Assembly: GCA_016415585.1 (NCBI GenBank)
Contig: CP066552.1
Span: 3,348,001 to 3,412,000, forward strand
Length of the DNA: 64,000 bases
From: Pectobacterium carotovorum
GTDB taxonomy: Bacteria > Pseudomonadota > Gammaproteobacteria > Enterobacterales > Enterobacteriaceae
Direction of reading: 5' to 3'
Part shown: positions 29,627 to 39,370 of the stretch, piece by piece
How the letters are laid out: every line of letters begins with the position of its first letter
Numbering within the stretch: the stretch's first letter is position 1
Translations under genes and position numbers: made by a program
Notes under the pieces: model-generated
Databases searched by the model: none
Seen by the model: only the letters and a program-made list of their open reading frames with translations
What the model was told of the DNA's origin: nothing

Positions 29627-31270
29627 TTATTTAGCCGTTGCGAGAACCGCGCTAACAATCTCTACCGCTTCTTTCTCGATACGCTCGCGGTGTTCCACCC
29701 CGAGGAAACTTTCACAGTAGATCTTGTAGGCTTCTTCCGTACCAGAAGGACGTGCGGCAAACCAGCCGTTCTCCGTCATCACTTTCAGGCCACCAATCGA
29801 TGCCCCGTTGCCCGGCGCGGCGGTCAGGCGTGCGGTAATCGGATCGCCCGCCAGCGTGCTGGCAGATACCTGCTCAGGCGATAGCTTAGACAGCACCGCT
29901 TTTTGTGCATGTGTCGCAGAAGCCTGAATACGGTTGTAGCTCGGTGCGCCAAAGCGCTGTGCCAGCTCATCATAGTGCTGCTGCGGGTTTTTACCCGTCA
30001 CGGCGGTAATTTCCGCCGCCAGCAGACACAGAATGATGCCGTCTTTGTCCGTCGACCACGGCGTGCCATCGAAACGCAGGAAAGACGCCCCCGCACTTTC
30101 TTCCCCACCGAAGCCAAAGCTGCCGTCATACAGACCGTCAACGAACCATTTGAAGCCAACCGGTACTTCTACCAGCTTACGGCCCAAATCAGCGACCACA
30201 CGGTCGATCATTGCGCTGGATACCAGCGTTTTGCCGACGGCAACAGACTGCCCCCACTGTGGACGATGCTGGAACAGGTAGTTGATTGCCACTGCCAGAT
30301 AGTGGTTCGGGTTCATCAGCCCTGTCGGGGTAACAATACCGTGGCGGTCATAGTCAGGATCGTTAGCAAACGCCAGATCGAATTTGTCACGCAGCGCCAG
30401 CAGCCCAGCCATCGCGAATTCTGACGAGCAGTCCATACGGATTACACCGTCGTGATCCAGCGACATAAAGCGGAATGTCTGATCGACAGCATCGTTAACC
30501 AGCGTCAAATCCAGCTTGTAGTGCTCTGCGATACGCTGCCAGTAGGCAATGCCAGAACCACCCAGCGGGTCGACGCCGAGTTTCAGCCCCGCGCGCTGAA
30601 TCGCCACCATGTCCACCACGCTAGCCAGCCCTTCGACATATGGCTGAACCAGATCCTGCTCGTGCACATGCCCACTTTTCCACGCCTGATCTAACGTAAT
30701 ACGTTTCACGTCACGCAGTTCATCCGCCAGCAGCGCATTAGCCCGTTTCTCGATAACGCTAGTGAGGTTGGTATCTGCCGGACCACCGTTTGGTGGATTA
30801 TATTTGATGCCGCCATCTTCCGGCGGATTGTGAGACGGCGTGATCACAATGCCGTCCGCCAGCGCACCGCCCTGACGATTGTGAACCAGAATCGCATTAG
30901 ACACCGCAGGCGTTGGCGTAAAGCCATTATCCAACTGAACGATCACATCCACGCCGTTGGCAGCCAACACTTCCAGCACAGAGATAAACGCAGGTTCGGA
31001 GAGCGCATGAGTATCTTTACCTACATAGCATGGGCCGCTGATGCCTTGCCTTTTACGCTCTTCAGCAATCGCCTGCGCAATCGCCAGAATGTGCGGTTCA
31101 TTAAAGCTATGGCGGCCCGCGCTACCGCGATGACCAGACGTACCGAATTTCACCGCGTGCGCTGTGTTGCCGACTTCTGGGCGCAGTACATAATATTGTG
31201 ACGTTAACTGTGCCACATTAATCAAATCGCTCTGCCGGGCAGGCTGTCCGGCCCTTGGGTGATTAGCCAT
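29627..31270 (-). CDS. pgm: Phosphoglucomutase (alpha-D-glucose-specific)
   Basis: 547 residues. It interconverts glucose 1-phosphate and glucose 6-phosphate, feeding glycogen, trehalose and surface-polysaccharide synthesis. The active-site phosphoserine is S146 in [12 protein letters not shown]; the Mg site DPDYDRHG, the sugar-binding GFGGEESAG and the phosphate-binding [10 protein letters not shown] are visible. It lies 60 nt after seqA in the same direction, the conserved seqA-pgm pair. Confidence 0.97.
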   Translation of the reverse strand: MANHPRAGQPARQSDLINVAQLTSQYYVLRPEVGNTAHAVKFGTSGHRGSAGRHSFNEPHILAIAQAIAEERKRQGISGPCYVGKDTHALSEPAFISVLEVLAANGVDVIVQLDNGFTPTPAVSNAILVHNRQGGALADGIVITPSHNPPEDGGIKYNPPNGGPADTNLTSVIEKRANALLADELRDVKRITLDQAWKSGHVHEQDLVQPYVEGLASVVDMVAIQRAGLKLGVDPLGGSGIAYWQRIAEHYKLDLTLVNDAVDQTFRFMSLDHDGVIRMDCSSEFAMAGLLALRDKFDLAFANDPDYDRHGIVTPTGLMNPNHYLAVAINYLFQHRPQWGQSVAVGKTLVSSAMIDRVVADLGRKLVEVPVGFKWFVDGLYDGSFGFGGEESAGASFLRFDGTPWSTDKDGIILCLLAAEITAVTGKNPQQHYDELAQRFGAPSYNRIQASATHAQKAVLSKLSPEQVSASTLAGDPITARLTAAPGNGASIGGLKVMTENGWFAARPSGTEEAYKIYCESFLGVEHRERIEKEAVEIVSAVLATAK

Positions 31271-31330
31271 TGGCGCTTCTCCCTAACGCTGTAGTTAGAT
31301 AAGTGGTTGATATAGGGTATAGATAAATAA

Positions 31331-31867
31331 TTAGATGGTTCCGCACACTTTTTCTGTCAGTTCCGCTGGGAACTGCATCGTCAGCATGATGTGCTCAACC
31401 ATGCTGCGTTTACGACCGGTATTCGTGTTGGTAATCACCCAGTATGGCGTGCCCGGAATATGTTTGGGCTTGGTGTGTGTGCCATGCTGAAGCAACGTTT
31501 GCTGGTCGCCCGCGAAATAAACTCGGGTGCGGCCATGAAGGGATTCTGTCGCGACAGCAAATTCCTGCGGCGATAAGGTATACAGCGTGGACAGAACCAG
31601 CATAAAGCGATTGATGGCTTTATTCTGTTCAGCGTATTCATCCGACAGCAGCAGCTCACGCAAGGTTCGTACCCGATCGCGCGGGCTCGGCGCAGCGGCA
31701 GGTTGAGACATCGCCGTTGCCGTCGCCTCTACCGCAGGCGTTGCGACAGGCTGCCCAGCGGTAAATTTCAGCATGCGCCGTAAAATATCCGATGCGCTCT
31801 CACCAATATGCTGTGTGTGGCTGGCAATATAACGATAAAGCTCTTCGTCGACTTCAATAGTTTTCAT
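31331..31867 (-). CDS. seqA: Negative modulator of replication initiation SeqA
   Basis: 178 residues. The N-terminal oligomerisation part is MKTIEVDEELYRYIASHTQH (E. coli has the same first dozen residues). A proline/alanine-rich linker follows (VATPAVEATATAMSQPAAAP), then a DNA-binding C-terminal domain with TNTNTGRKRSMVEHIM. It binds hemimethylated GATC, delaying re-initiation at oriC and organising new DNA. First gene of the seqA-pgm unit; the 272-nt upstream gap to divergent ybfF should hold both promoters, but none was clearly resolved. Confidence 0.97.
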   Translation of the reverse strand: MKTIEVDEELYRYIASHTQHIGESASDILRRMLKFTAGQPVATPAVEATATAMSQPAAAPSPRDRVRTLRELLLSDEYAEQNKAINRFMLVLSTLYTLSPQEFAVATESLHGRTRVYFAGDQQTLLQHGTHTKPKHIPGTPYWVITNTNTGRKRSMVEHIMLTMQFPAELTEKVCGTI

Positions 31868-32139
31868 CTTTATCCAGTGCTGTTTTTACCCATTATCATG
31901 CAAATTACAGAGACGTTCCCCTTCTGTAACCCGACATCTATGGGTAGATGACTCAAATCAAAAGGATTATACAGGCGTTCAAACATTATCGAACAGCGGC
32001 ATAGTGGGACAATACCAAAAGTCAGACTATGCCCCAATGTCTTTCACATTCATTCGAGTGGCGACTTGTCCCCTCGGTGACAACATCAATTCTAAAGTCA
32101 TGATACCCTAAGCCCATGTCTCTCTGAATGAACTTCACC

Positions 32140-32907
32140 ATGAAATTGAACCATCGCTGGCAAAATGCGCACCAGCCCACAGATCAGCTCCCTGTCGTGC
32201 TGATTCATGGCCTGTTTGGCACACTGGATAACCTTGGCGTATTGGGCCGGGATTTGCAAAATACGCATGACATTCTGCAAATCGATTTACGCAATCACGG
32301 TTTGTCGCCACGCTCATCACAGATGAGCTATCCTGCAATGGTACAGGATGTGCTGGCGCTGCTGGATGAATTGAACATCGAACGCGCTATCGTTATTGGC
32401 CATTCGATGGGCGGAAAAGTGGCCATGGCACTCAGCGCGCTGATTCCCGAACGACTAGACAAACTGATCGCGATTGATATCGCTCCGGTGGATTATCAGA
32501 TACGCCGCCACGACACCATTTTCGCCGCGCTGCGGGCCGTAACGGAAGCGGGCGTGACATCACGCGCGGAAGCGACAACATTGATGCGTCAGCATACAAA
32601 AGAAGAAGGTGTGATCCAATTTTTGCTGAAATCCTTCCAGCAGGGAGAATGGCGTTTTAACGTGCCGGTTTTGTGGGATGAGTATAAAAACATCGTTGGT
32701 TGGCAGGAAGTTCCTGCCTGGCACGGACCAATACTGTTCATACGCGGTGGGGATTCGCCTTATTTGGACGATCGCTACCGTGATTCGCTGCTGCGTCAGT
32801 TCCCTGCGGCACGTGCGTATGTTGTCAGTGGTGCTGGCCACTGGGTTCACTCAGAAAAACCCGATGCGGTTTTGCGCGCTATCCACCGTTTTCTGGATGC
32901 GAATTAA
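32140..32907 (+). CDS. ybfF: Alpha/beta-hydrolase (esterase) YbfF
   Basis: 255 residues from MKLNHRWQNA. Catalytic serine S89 in VIGHSMGGKVA, oxyanion region LIHGLFGTLDNLG, acid in the strand-7 loop, and histidine in GAGHWVHSEKP. The E. coli homologue is an esterase active on acyl-CoA-like and short-chain esters; the natural substrate is unknown. An ATG four codons upstream (32128) is equally open, and neither has a good ribosome site; 32140 is chosen by similarity to E. coli YbfF. Divergent from seqA. Confidence 0.92.
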   Translation: MKLNHRWQNAHQPTDQLPVVLIHGLFGTLDNLGVLGRDLQNTHDILQIDLRNHGLSPRSSQMSYPAMVQDVLALLDELNIERAIVIGHSMGGKVAMALSALIPERLDKLIAIDIAPVDYQIRRHDTIFAALRAVTEAGVTSRAEATTLMRQHTKEEGVIQFLLKSFQQGEWRFNVPVLWDEYKNIVGWQEVPAWHGPILFIRGGDSPYLDDRYRDSLLRQFPAARAYVVSGAGHWVHSEKPDAVLRAIHRFLDAN

Positions 32908-33197
32908 CCAGACGACACTGACACTGGCGGATTCACGATAACGGCAGCAGTTAACCGTTGTCGCCGCCAGTGCGGCTAGGGTATGATGGCGCTCGCAGTA
33001 GAGGGACGGCTGATTCAGCCACAAGCATTGTAACCACTTCATCAAAATGCACGCATAATTTCCCGGCATGTTCCACATGAGGAAAACCATAACCTGACAA
33101 TCCTGTTGCAGGGTGAGAATAGGCATCGGTTTTATTTATAGAACAAGGCGGCAGAGGTCGTGTATTTTGGTCCGAATACCTTGCAGTATCATTACTT

Positions 33198-33479
33198 ATG
33201 GCAAAAGAACAAACGGATCGCACCACACTGGATCTGTTCGCAGACGAGCGTCGTCCGGGCCGCCCCAAGACCAACCCGCTCACGCGTGACGAACAACTAA
33301 GAATTAACAAGCGTAATCAACTACGTCGCGATAAAGTTCGTGGGTTGCGCCGTGTTGAATTAAAGATTAACAGCGACGCCGTCGATATCCTGAACAGCCT
33401 TGCTGAAGAGCGGAACATTAGCCGCAGTGAATTGATTGAAGAGATGCTGCTGGCGCAGTTGGCAGAACAACAGCCCTGA
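33198..33479 (+). CDS. ybfE: YbfE, small LexA-regulon-type ribbon-helix-helix protein
   Basis: 93 residues; MAKEQTDRTTLDLFADERRP continues GRPKTNPL almost as in E. coli YbfE. The C-terminal half (LRRVELKINSDAVDILNSLA, ISRSELIEEMLLAQL) looks like a ribbon-helix-helix DNA-binding unit. E. coli ybfE is reported as LexA-controlled; I could not find a clear CTG-N10-CAG box within the 100 nt upstream here. In E. coli it precedes fldA-fur; here a chemotaxis gene intervenes. Confidence 0.93.
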   Translation: MAKEQTDRTTLDLFADERRPGRPKTNPLTRDEQLRINKRNQLRRDKVRGLRRVELKINSDAVDILNSLAEERNISRSELIEEMLLAQLAEQQP

Positions 33480-33594
33480 TTGGCGTAACGCGACATTCAC
33501 ATAATGCAGTATTCACGTCTTGTGCGGCGCCATTTCTGACGCCGCCCGAACATCCATCTAAGATGGAACGCTCACTTTCTGATTAAAACAACGC

Positions 33595-35262
33595 TTAGAA
33601 CTTTTCCCAGTTATCGTTACTCGGTGGTAGCGCTTTGCCGGCACGCGGCGCAATCGCCTGTGCTTTCTGCACCGGTTTTGCTGTGACTTGCAGTGATGAC
33701 TGCGTATCGGACAGTTGGAACAGCGACACAGTCTGGTTCAACAACGCGGCCTGTTCTTCCAGCGACAAGGCAGCAGACGAGGCCTGTTCAACCAACGCGG
33801 CGTTTTGCTGCGTTACGCTGTCCATTTCCGCCACGGCCTGACCCACCTGTGCAATTCCTTTGCTTTGCTCTTCCGATGCCGACGCAATTTCACCCATGAT
33901 ATCCGTCACGTTGGTGACCGCCCGGACGATATCCTGCATGGTATCTCCTGCATCACTAACCAGATTGGAACCGGTATCCACACAGCGAACAGACTCGGAA
34001 ATCAACCCTTCAATCTCTTTTGCCGCCTGCGCACTACGCTGCGCCAGACTGCGTACTTCTCCCGCCACCACGGCAAACCCACGCCCTTGTTCACCCGCAC
34101 GTGCCGCTTCTACCGCTGCGTTCAATGCCAGAATGTTGGTCTGGAATGCGATGCCGTTAATAACGGTGGTGATTTCTGCAATTTTTCTCGAACTGCCAGA
34201 GATTTCCGCCATGGTTTTCACCACGTTCTCAACGATCTCTCCACCTTTTTTCGCCGTTGTTGACGCTTGCAATGCCAATTGGCTGGCATGGTTAGCGTTT
34301 TCAGCGTTCTGTTTCACTGTTGCCGTCAGTTGCTCCATGCTCGCTGCGGTTTCTTCTAGTGCGGAAGCCTGCTCTTCGGTACGTGATGACAGATCGTTGT
34401 TACCCGCAGCAATCTCAGAAGCGCCCTGATAGATGGAATCCGTGCTGTTTCTGATCGTGCTAACCGTACCAGCCAGACTCCCCTGCATTTCACGCAGCAG
34501 TGGGAACAGACGACCCACGCAGTTGTTACCGAAGTCCAGAATCGGCTTGCCCAGGTGACCAGAAGCAATCACGCTAAAGTGATAGCGCAGATCGTTTAAC
34601 GGACGAACCAGACACACCACCAGATAGCGGTCGGTCAGGAACAGCATGATCAGGCCGATAACCAACCCGCTCAGCAAAATGTTCTGTCCAATCGTGGTGA
34701 TTTGTTCGAAACGAACACCTGCGGCATCGAATTTCTCTGCGCTGGCGTTACTGAATGCGGAGAGAGAGGCACCAAACTGGCGGCTCAATGGCGGCACAAC
34801 GTTCTTGGCCTGATTTTGGTAGTCATCCAGCGCATTGGCAACGGCCTTCTGGTAAAGCGGTTCAACGCCCTGAACAACTAGGTTATTCCAGTCACGACTG
34901 ACGGCCTGTACCAGTGCAGCATCCAGACCCGCATGATCGATAGCGTTAAACGCCACCAAATCAGACTTGAGTTTATCCAGCGCAACAAGTGCAGAAGCCT
35001 GCTCTTTATCTGCGGTGGCATTATCACCGCTGCGACGAGCGTCAACTGCACGCGCCAGACGGGTTACCATACGGAAATATTGATCGTTGCCCTGGTTGAT
35101 AAAATTCATGTTCTGGACCAGCAAGGTGCTGGTTTTCGAGGTCGCCGTCATCTCTTTAAAAGAGAACATGGTATATATCGATACGCCACCCCAAAGAACA
35201 CAAAAAATGCCCAGCACCCACAGCATCGCGGTTCTGATGGCAATATTTTTTATAAGTTTCAT
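33595..35262 (-). CDS. Methyl-accepting chemotaxis protein
   Basis: 555-residue transducer with TM1 at about 12-31, a four-helix periplasmic sensor (about 32-190), TM2 at about 193-213 and HAMP after it. The signalling coiled coil contains the invariant tip [20 protein letters not shown] plus [20 protein letters not shown]. The last five residues are NWEKF, close to the NWETF tether that binds CheR/CheB in Tar/Tsr. The ligand is unknown. Start 35262 has GGAG six nt upstream. A FliA promoter lies about 145 nt upstream. The gene is inserted between ybfE and fldA compared with E. coli. Confidence 0.95.
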   Translation of the reverse strand: MKLIKNIAIRTAMLWVLGIFCVLWGGVSIYTMFSFKEMTATSKTSTLLVQNMNFINQGNDQYFRMVTRLARAVDARRSGDNATADKEQASALVALDKLKSDLVAFNAIDHAGLDAALVQAVSRDWNNLVVQGVEPLYQKAVANALDDYQNQAKNVVPPLSRQFGASLSAFSNASAEKFDAAGVRFEQITTIGQNILLSGLVIGLIMLFLTDRYLVVCLVRPLNDLRYHFSVIASGHLGKPILDFGNNCVGRLFPLLREMQGSLAGTVSTIRNSTDSIYQGASEIAAGNNDLSSRTEEQASALEETAASMEQLTATVKQNAENANHASQLALQASTTAKKGGEIVENVVKTMAEISGSSRKIAEITTVINGIAFQTNILALNAAVEAARAGEQGRGFAVVAGEVRSLAQRSAQAAKEIEGLISESVRCVDTGSNLVSDAGDTMQDIVRAVTNVTDIMGEIASASEEQSKGIAQVGQAVAEMDSVTQQNAALVEQASSAALSLEEQAALLNQTVSLFQLSDTQSSLQVTAKPVQKAQAIAPRAGKALPPSNDNWEKF

Positions 35263-35406
35263 AGCTCACTCCAAATCAGGAAAATGGTTAAAAAGATTTT
35301 TATCGCTAATCAACCGATATGAATCAGAAAATTCACACCATGAAACAGGTCACTTCTCCCTAGCGTTCACATTTCACCGAGTTGAAAACTCAAAAACCAC
35401 GCTAAC

Positions 35407-35433
35407 TCATCGGCTAAATACAGAGAATATTTA
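35407..35433 (-). promoter_or_regulatory. Sigma-28 (FliA) promoter of the chemotaxis gene
   Basis: On the minus strand: TAAATATT (35433-35426), an 11-nt spacer, then GCCGATGA (35414-35407). The consensus is TAAAGTTT-N11-GCCGATAA, so 6/8 and 7/8 match with exact spacing. It points at the MCP gene with a leader of about 140 nt. Confidence 0.8.
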
Positions 35434-36147
35434 GCGTTCTCTCTATATTTATTAATATAATTTTTCGGACTGAGAATAAACTCACCTGTTTTTATAAATA
35501 TAAGTTCTTTAATCAGAAGATTGCGAAAAAAGTGCGGCTAGCCCACGCACCATGCGCACCGGCATGAGAGTAGCCCAGGCAGCATAGCAGTTTTTGATGA
35601 GTTTCCATTTTATTCTTTAACATCAAATAAATAAAATCATCGCTCACACTTCCGCATCGTTTCAGCTGCAAATGGTTATAATTCTTATTTCCATTCATTA
35701 AGAATATTCCCGCAAAATGTTACAGACCTTCAATTCTATAAAAACATTATTTTTTGTACGCATTTTAATTCCCACGAATAGCAATGTACCGCTCCGTGAT
35801 TTTTATTCTTCACAAACAGAAGCCTGCTTTTAATTACAATCGAAACAAACTATAAAATAAAAAGTGCATTCATAAAAAATGAAACAGCGTTATAAATAAA
35901 TAGCCGCGACGATATTAAGGAAATGTGCGTGCAATCTCAGACGATAACATAATCCCTATTCATTATAGGGAATTTAGCATCAGCAGGGATGCTTTCATTT
36001 TCTTACTTACCTTCGCATTTCATACGCTCTTGATTTACGCATCCTTATCGATACGAGTTTCTCCCGATGTGAGTGTCTGTTATTATTAACAGATAAGTGG
36101 GTGAAATATTACACCATACCATTAGGAATCAAGAGGTTATTCAATTC
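35434..36147. other. Long AT-rich spacer upstream of fldA
   Basis: About 710 nt, strongly AT-rich. A short GC-richer islet at 35530-35590 carries a 61-codon minus-strand ORF (35513-35698) that I do not trust. Near fldA are two hairpins: TCCCTAT-N5-ATAGGGA (35954-35972) and AGCATC...GATGCT followed by TTTCATTTTC (35977-36003). The second resembles a plus-strand terminator, perhaps the end of a small RNA or leader. Promoters for fldA lie somewhere in 36000-36140 but were not resolved. Confidence 0.5.
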
Positions 36148-36675
36148 ATGGCACTCATCGGAATATTCTTTGGCAGTGATACTGGCAACACTGAAAACAT
36201 CGCCAAAACGATTCAACAGCAGTTAGGCACCAACGTTGCTGATGTTCATGACATCGCCAAAAGCAGCAAAGAAGACCTCGAAGGTTTCGATATTCTGCTG
36301 CTGGGTATTCCAACCTGGTATTACGGTGAAGCTCAGTGCGATTGGGATGACTTCTTCCCGTCGTTGGAAGAAGTGGATTTCACAGGAAAATTGGTTGCCC
36401 TGTTTGGCTGCGGCGATCAAGAAGACTATGCAGAATACTTCTGTGATGCCATGGGCACCATCCGTGACATTATTGAGCCTCGCGGCGCGACGATTGTCGG
36501 CCACTGGCCAACTGAGGGCTATTACTTTGAAGCCTCTAAAGGACTCGCCGACGACAATCACTTCATCGGCCTGGCTATCGATGAAGACCGTCAGCCTGAA
36601 CTGACCAGCGAACGCGTAACAACATGGGTGAAACAGATCAGCGATGAGCTGAACCTGAAAGAACTGGTTGGCTAA
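36148..36675 (+). CDS. fldA: Flavodoxin 1
   Basis: 175-residue FMN electron carrier that donates electrons to reductive enzymes such as methionine synthase, IspG/IspH and pyruvate formate-lyase activase. The phosphate-binding loop GSDTGNTENIAK is at 10-21, the FMN isoalloxazine contacts are in PTWYYGEAQCDWDDFF and GCGDQEDYAEYFCDA. The start MALIGIFFGSDTG is chosen over an upstream in-frame ATG (36097) by family length. It precedes fur, as in E. coli. Confidence 0.97.
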   Translation: MALIGIFFGSDTGNTENIAKTIQQQLGTNVADVHDIAKSSKEDLEGFDILLLGIPTWYYGEAQCDWDDFFPSLEEVDFTGKLVALFGCGDQEDYAEYFCDAMGTIRDIIEPRGATIVGHWPTEGYYFEASKGLADDNHFIGLAIDEDRQPELTSERVTTWVKQISDELNLKELVG

Positions 36676-36679
36676 GCCA

Positions 36680-36712
36680 TTTGAGCTCTGATAATCCCTA
36701 TCAGAGCTCAAA
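36680..36712 (+). terminator. Perfect 14-bp hairpin after fldA
   Basis: TTTGAGCTCTGATA - ATCCC - TATCAGAGCTCAAA starts 5 nt after the fldA stop. No T-run follows, so it may protect the 3' end or act as a weak terminator before fur. The rest of the 330-nt fldA-fur gap is AT-rich with the fur promoter listed below and no gene. Confidence 0.65.
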
Positions 36713-36891
36713 TTAGCATTGATAGGTAAAACCTTTCATAATAATTGATACATTTTTTTAACTTCTATCAGTAAACCTGTACAATAATCCCATCGGCTTT
36801 GTATGTGCATCATCATTTCCTCATTCATCAACAACTAATTGCGTTGTATACCAATAGTGTGAATGGGGACAATATTGTTAACATTCGCTTG

Positions 36892-36920
36892 TTTTCATTT
36901 TGTATGCGCGGTTCTATAAT
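36892..36920 (+). promoter_or_regulatory. Candidate sigma-70 promoter of fur
   Basis: TTTTCA (36892-36897), 17-nt spacer, TATAAT (36915-36920), 86 nt before the fur ATG. A perfect -10 with a moderate -35. A clear Fur box overlapping it was not seen; CATAATAATTGATACATTT near 36738 is only a weak candidate. Confidence 0.6.
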
Positions 36921-37005
36921 TGAGACGCTTTTGCATTTTTTGAGCCGACCGATGTCATAGGCTAGGCAGCCTCCATTGATAAGTAAGCAACAGGATTAAA
37001 CCCGC

Positions 37006-37458
37006 ATGACTGACAACAATACCGCATTAAAGAAGGCCGGCCTGAAAGTCACTCTTCCAAGACTGAAAATACTGGAAGTGTTACAGGACCCTGTCTGCCA
37101 TCACGTCAGTGCGGAAGATTTATATAAGAAACTGATTGATATGGGCGAAGAGATTGGTCTTGCTACCGTCTATCGCGTACTCAACCAGTTTGATGATGCG
37201 GGTATCGTAACCCGTCATAACTTCGAAGGTGGCAAATCCGTCTTTGAATTGACGCAGCAGCATCATCACGATCACTTAATTTGCCTCGACTGTGGCAAAG
37301 TCATTGAATTCCGCGATGAATATATCGAAGCACGTCAGCGCGAGATCGCAGAAAGACACGGCATCAAACTGTCCAACCACAGTCTGTATCTCTATGGGCA
37401 TTGCAGTGAAGGGGATTGCCGAGAGGATGAAACCCTGCACGATGATTCCACACGATAA
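37006..37458 (+). CDS. fur: Ferric uptake regulator
   Basis: 150-residue Fe(II)-dependent repressor of iron-uptake genes. The N-terminal winged helix (KKAGLKVTLPRLKILEVLQD, TVYRVLNQFDDAGIV) is followed by metal-binding HHHDHLICLDCGKVIEF and a C-terminal pair of cysteines in HCSEGDC. The length is close to E. coli Fur (148). In soft-rot bacteria Fur also influences virulence genes (family knowledge). It is ended by a strong hairpin shared with glnS. Confidence 0.98.
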   Translation: MTDNNTALKKAGLKVTLPRLKILEVLQDPVCHHVSAEDLYKKLIDMGEEIGLATVYRVLNQFDDAGIVTRHNFEGGKSVFELTQQHHHDHLICLDCGKVIEFRDEYIEARQREIAERHGIKLSNHSLYLYGHCSEGDCREDETLHDDSTR

Positions 37459-37471
37459 ATCGACCGCATAA

Positions 37472-37503
37472 AAAAATAAAACCGCCTAGGCGGTTTTATT
37501 TTT
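37472..37503. terminator. Bidirectional terminator between fur and glnS
   Basis: AAAAATAAAACCGCC-TA-GGCGGTTTTATTTTT, fully symmetric, with A and T runs on both sides, so it can serve both convergent genes. Confidence 0.92.
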
Positions 37504-37521
37504 GTCTTCTTACCGGTGGCC

Positions 37522-39180
37522 TTAACCTACCCAAGTATCTCGTAGTCCAACCGTACGGTTAAACACCAGATGTTCTGCACTGGAGTAAACACGGTCAGCA
37601 CAGAAATAGCCTTCACGCTCAAACTGATACGCTTTCTCTACTTCCGCCTGCGCCAGACTCGCTTCCACAAAACCTTGCGTAATTTTCAGTGAGTCTGGAT
37701 TAATCGTCGACAGGAAGTCGTCCGCCGCCCCCGGATTGGCCACACTGAACAGGCGATCGTACAAGCGGAATTCTGCTGGTACCGCGTGTGCCGCAGAAAC
37801 CCAGTGAATAACGCCTTTCACTTTACGGCCATCAGCCGGATCTTTGCTCAGCGTTTCCGCATCATAGCTACAGTAAATCGTGGTGATGGTGCCCTGCTCG
37901 TCTTTCTCAATGCGCTCTGCTTTGATCACATAGGCATTACGCAGACGCACTTCTTTACCCAGCACCAGACGCTTGTATTGTTTGTTGGCTTCTTCACGGA
38001 AGTCAGCGCGATCGATGTAAACTTCGCGGCTAAATGCGACCTGACGTGAGCCCATTTCCGGCTTGTTCGGATGGTTTGGCATCGCGACAAACTCTTCATG
38101 CTCGGCGGGCAAATTCTCGATCACGACTTTGACCGGATCCAACACTGCCATTGCACGCGGAGCATTCTCATTCAGATCGTCACGGATACAGGACTCAAGC
38201 GCAGCCATTTCCACGTTGTTATCCTGCTTCGTTACGCCAATGCGTACGCAGAACTCACGGATAGATGACGCGCTGTAACCACGACGGCGCAGACCAGAGA
38301 TGGTCGGCATACGTGGATCGTCCCATCCTTCAACGACGTTTTCCACAACCAGCTGATTCAGCTTACGCTTGGACATAATCGCGTATTCGAGATTAAGGCG
38401 GGAGAACTCGTACTGACGCGGGTGACAAGGAATGGTGATGTTATCCAGCACCCAGTCATACAGACGGCGGTTGTCCTGGAATTCCAGCGTACACAGCGAA
38501 TGCGTGATCCCTTCCAACGCATCGGAAATGCAGTGGGTGAAGTCATACATCGGATAGATGCACCACTTGTTGCCCGTCTGGTGATGATCGGCAAATTTAA
38601 TACGATACAACACCGGATCACGCATCACGATAAAGGACGATGCCATATCGATTTTTGCACGCAGACAGGCTGTACCTTCCGCAAACCCGCCGTTGCGCAT
38701 TTTTTCAAACAGCGCCAGGTTTTCCTGCACGGTACGATCGCGGTAAGGGCTATTTTTGCCCGGCGCCGTCAGCGTACCGCGGTATTCACGGATCTGCTCG
38801 GGCGTCAGTTCATCAACGTAAGCCAGCCCTTTACCGATCAGCTCAACCGCATAAGCGTGCAGTTGATCGAAATAATCAGAAGAATAGCGAACGTCGCCGC
38901 TCCATGAAAAGCCCAGCCACTCGACGTCACGTTTGATCGACTCAACGTATTCGATATCTTCTTTTACCGGGTTGGTGTCGTCAAAACGCAGGTTGCATTG
39001 CCCCTGATAGTCACGCGCGATACCAAAATTCAGGCAAATAGATTTTGCATGCCCAATATGCAGATAGCCGTTCGGCTCTGGCGGGAAACGCGTCTGAATA
39101 TGGTCATGCTTACCGGACGCCAGATCTTCATCGATAATCTGACGGATAAAGTTGGTTGGGCGGGCTTCAGCCTCACTCAT
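37522..39180 (-). CDS. glnS: Glutaminyl-tRNA synthetase
   Basis: 552-residue class I synthetase that charges tRNA-Gln, three genes for which lie 8-9 kb away in this window. HIGH-type motif is in [20 protein letters not shown] and the KMSKS-type in [11 protein letters not shown]. The C-terminal two beta-barrels that read the anticodon follow ([20 protein letters not shown]). Length and sequence match E. coli GlnS (554). It is monocistronic, convergent with fur. Confidence 0.98.
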   Translation of the reverse strand: MSEAEARPTNFIRQIIDEDLASGKHDHIQTRFPPEPNGYLHIGHAKSICLNFGIARDYQGQCNLRFDDTNPVKEDIEYVESIKRDVEWLGFSWSGDVRYSSDYFDQLHAYAVELIGKGLAYVDELTPEQIREYRGTLTAPGKNSPYRDRTVQENLALFEKMRNGGFAEGTACLRAKIDMASSFIVMRDPVLYRIKFADHHQTGNKWCIYPMYDFTHCISDALEGITHSLCTLEFQDNRRLYDWVLDNITIPCHPRQYEFSRLNLEYAIMSKRKLNQLVVENVVEGWDDPRMPTISGLRRRGYSASSIREFCVRIGVTKQDNNVEMAALESCIRDDLNENAPRAMAVLDPVKVVIENLPAEHEEFVAMPNHPNKPEMGSRQVAFSREVYIDRADFREEANKQYKRLVLGKEVRLRNAYVIKAERIEKDEQGTITTIYCSYDAETLSKDPADGRKVKGVIHWVSAAHAVPAEFRLYDRLFSVANPGAADDFLSTINPDSLKITQGFVEASLAQAEVEKAYQFEREGYFCADRVYSSAEHLVFNRTVGLRDTWVG

Positions 39181-39276
39181 TCTTCATTCCTCAATGCTAA
39201 AACGACGTATAACCGACAATGATCCAACAAGCTACGCTGGGAAACAACCGTTAGTTTCATTTAATTATTCATAACG

Positions 39277-39306
39277 AAAAAAAAGGGCGAGATTGCTATC
39301 TCGCCC
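39277..39306 (-). terminator. Rho-independent terminator of nagE
   Basis: On the minus strand: GGGCGAGAT-AGCA-ATCTCGCCC followed by eight T, 65 nt after the nagE stop. Confidence 0.92.
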
Positions 39307-39370
39307 CACCGCTTTCATCGACATAACATCGCGTTAAACAAGTAACGCCGTCATATTACGCCTTGTCGTA

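Noticed and set aside
33090..33197. LexA box upstream of ybfE
   Set aside because: No CTG-N10-CAG was found; CTG and CAG words present (near 33098-33115) have the wrong spacing.
32851..33310. Two minus-strand ORFs between ybfF and ybfE
   Set aside because: They overlap both genes on the other strand and lack ribosome sites or domain features.
35513..35698. 61-codon minus-strand ORF in the fldA upstream region
   Set aside because: No good ribosome site, odd composition and no recognised similarity; kept only as part of the spacer description.
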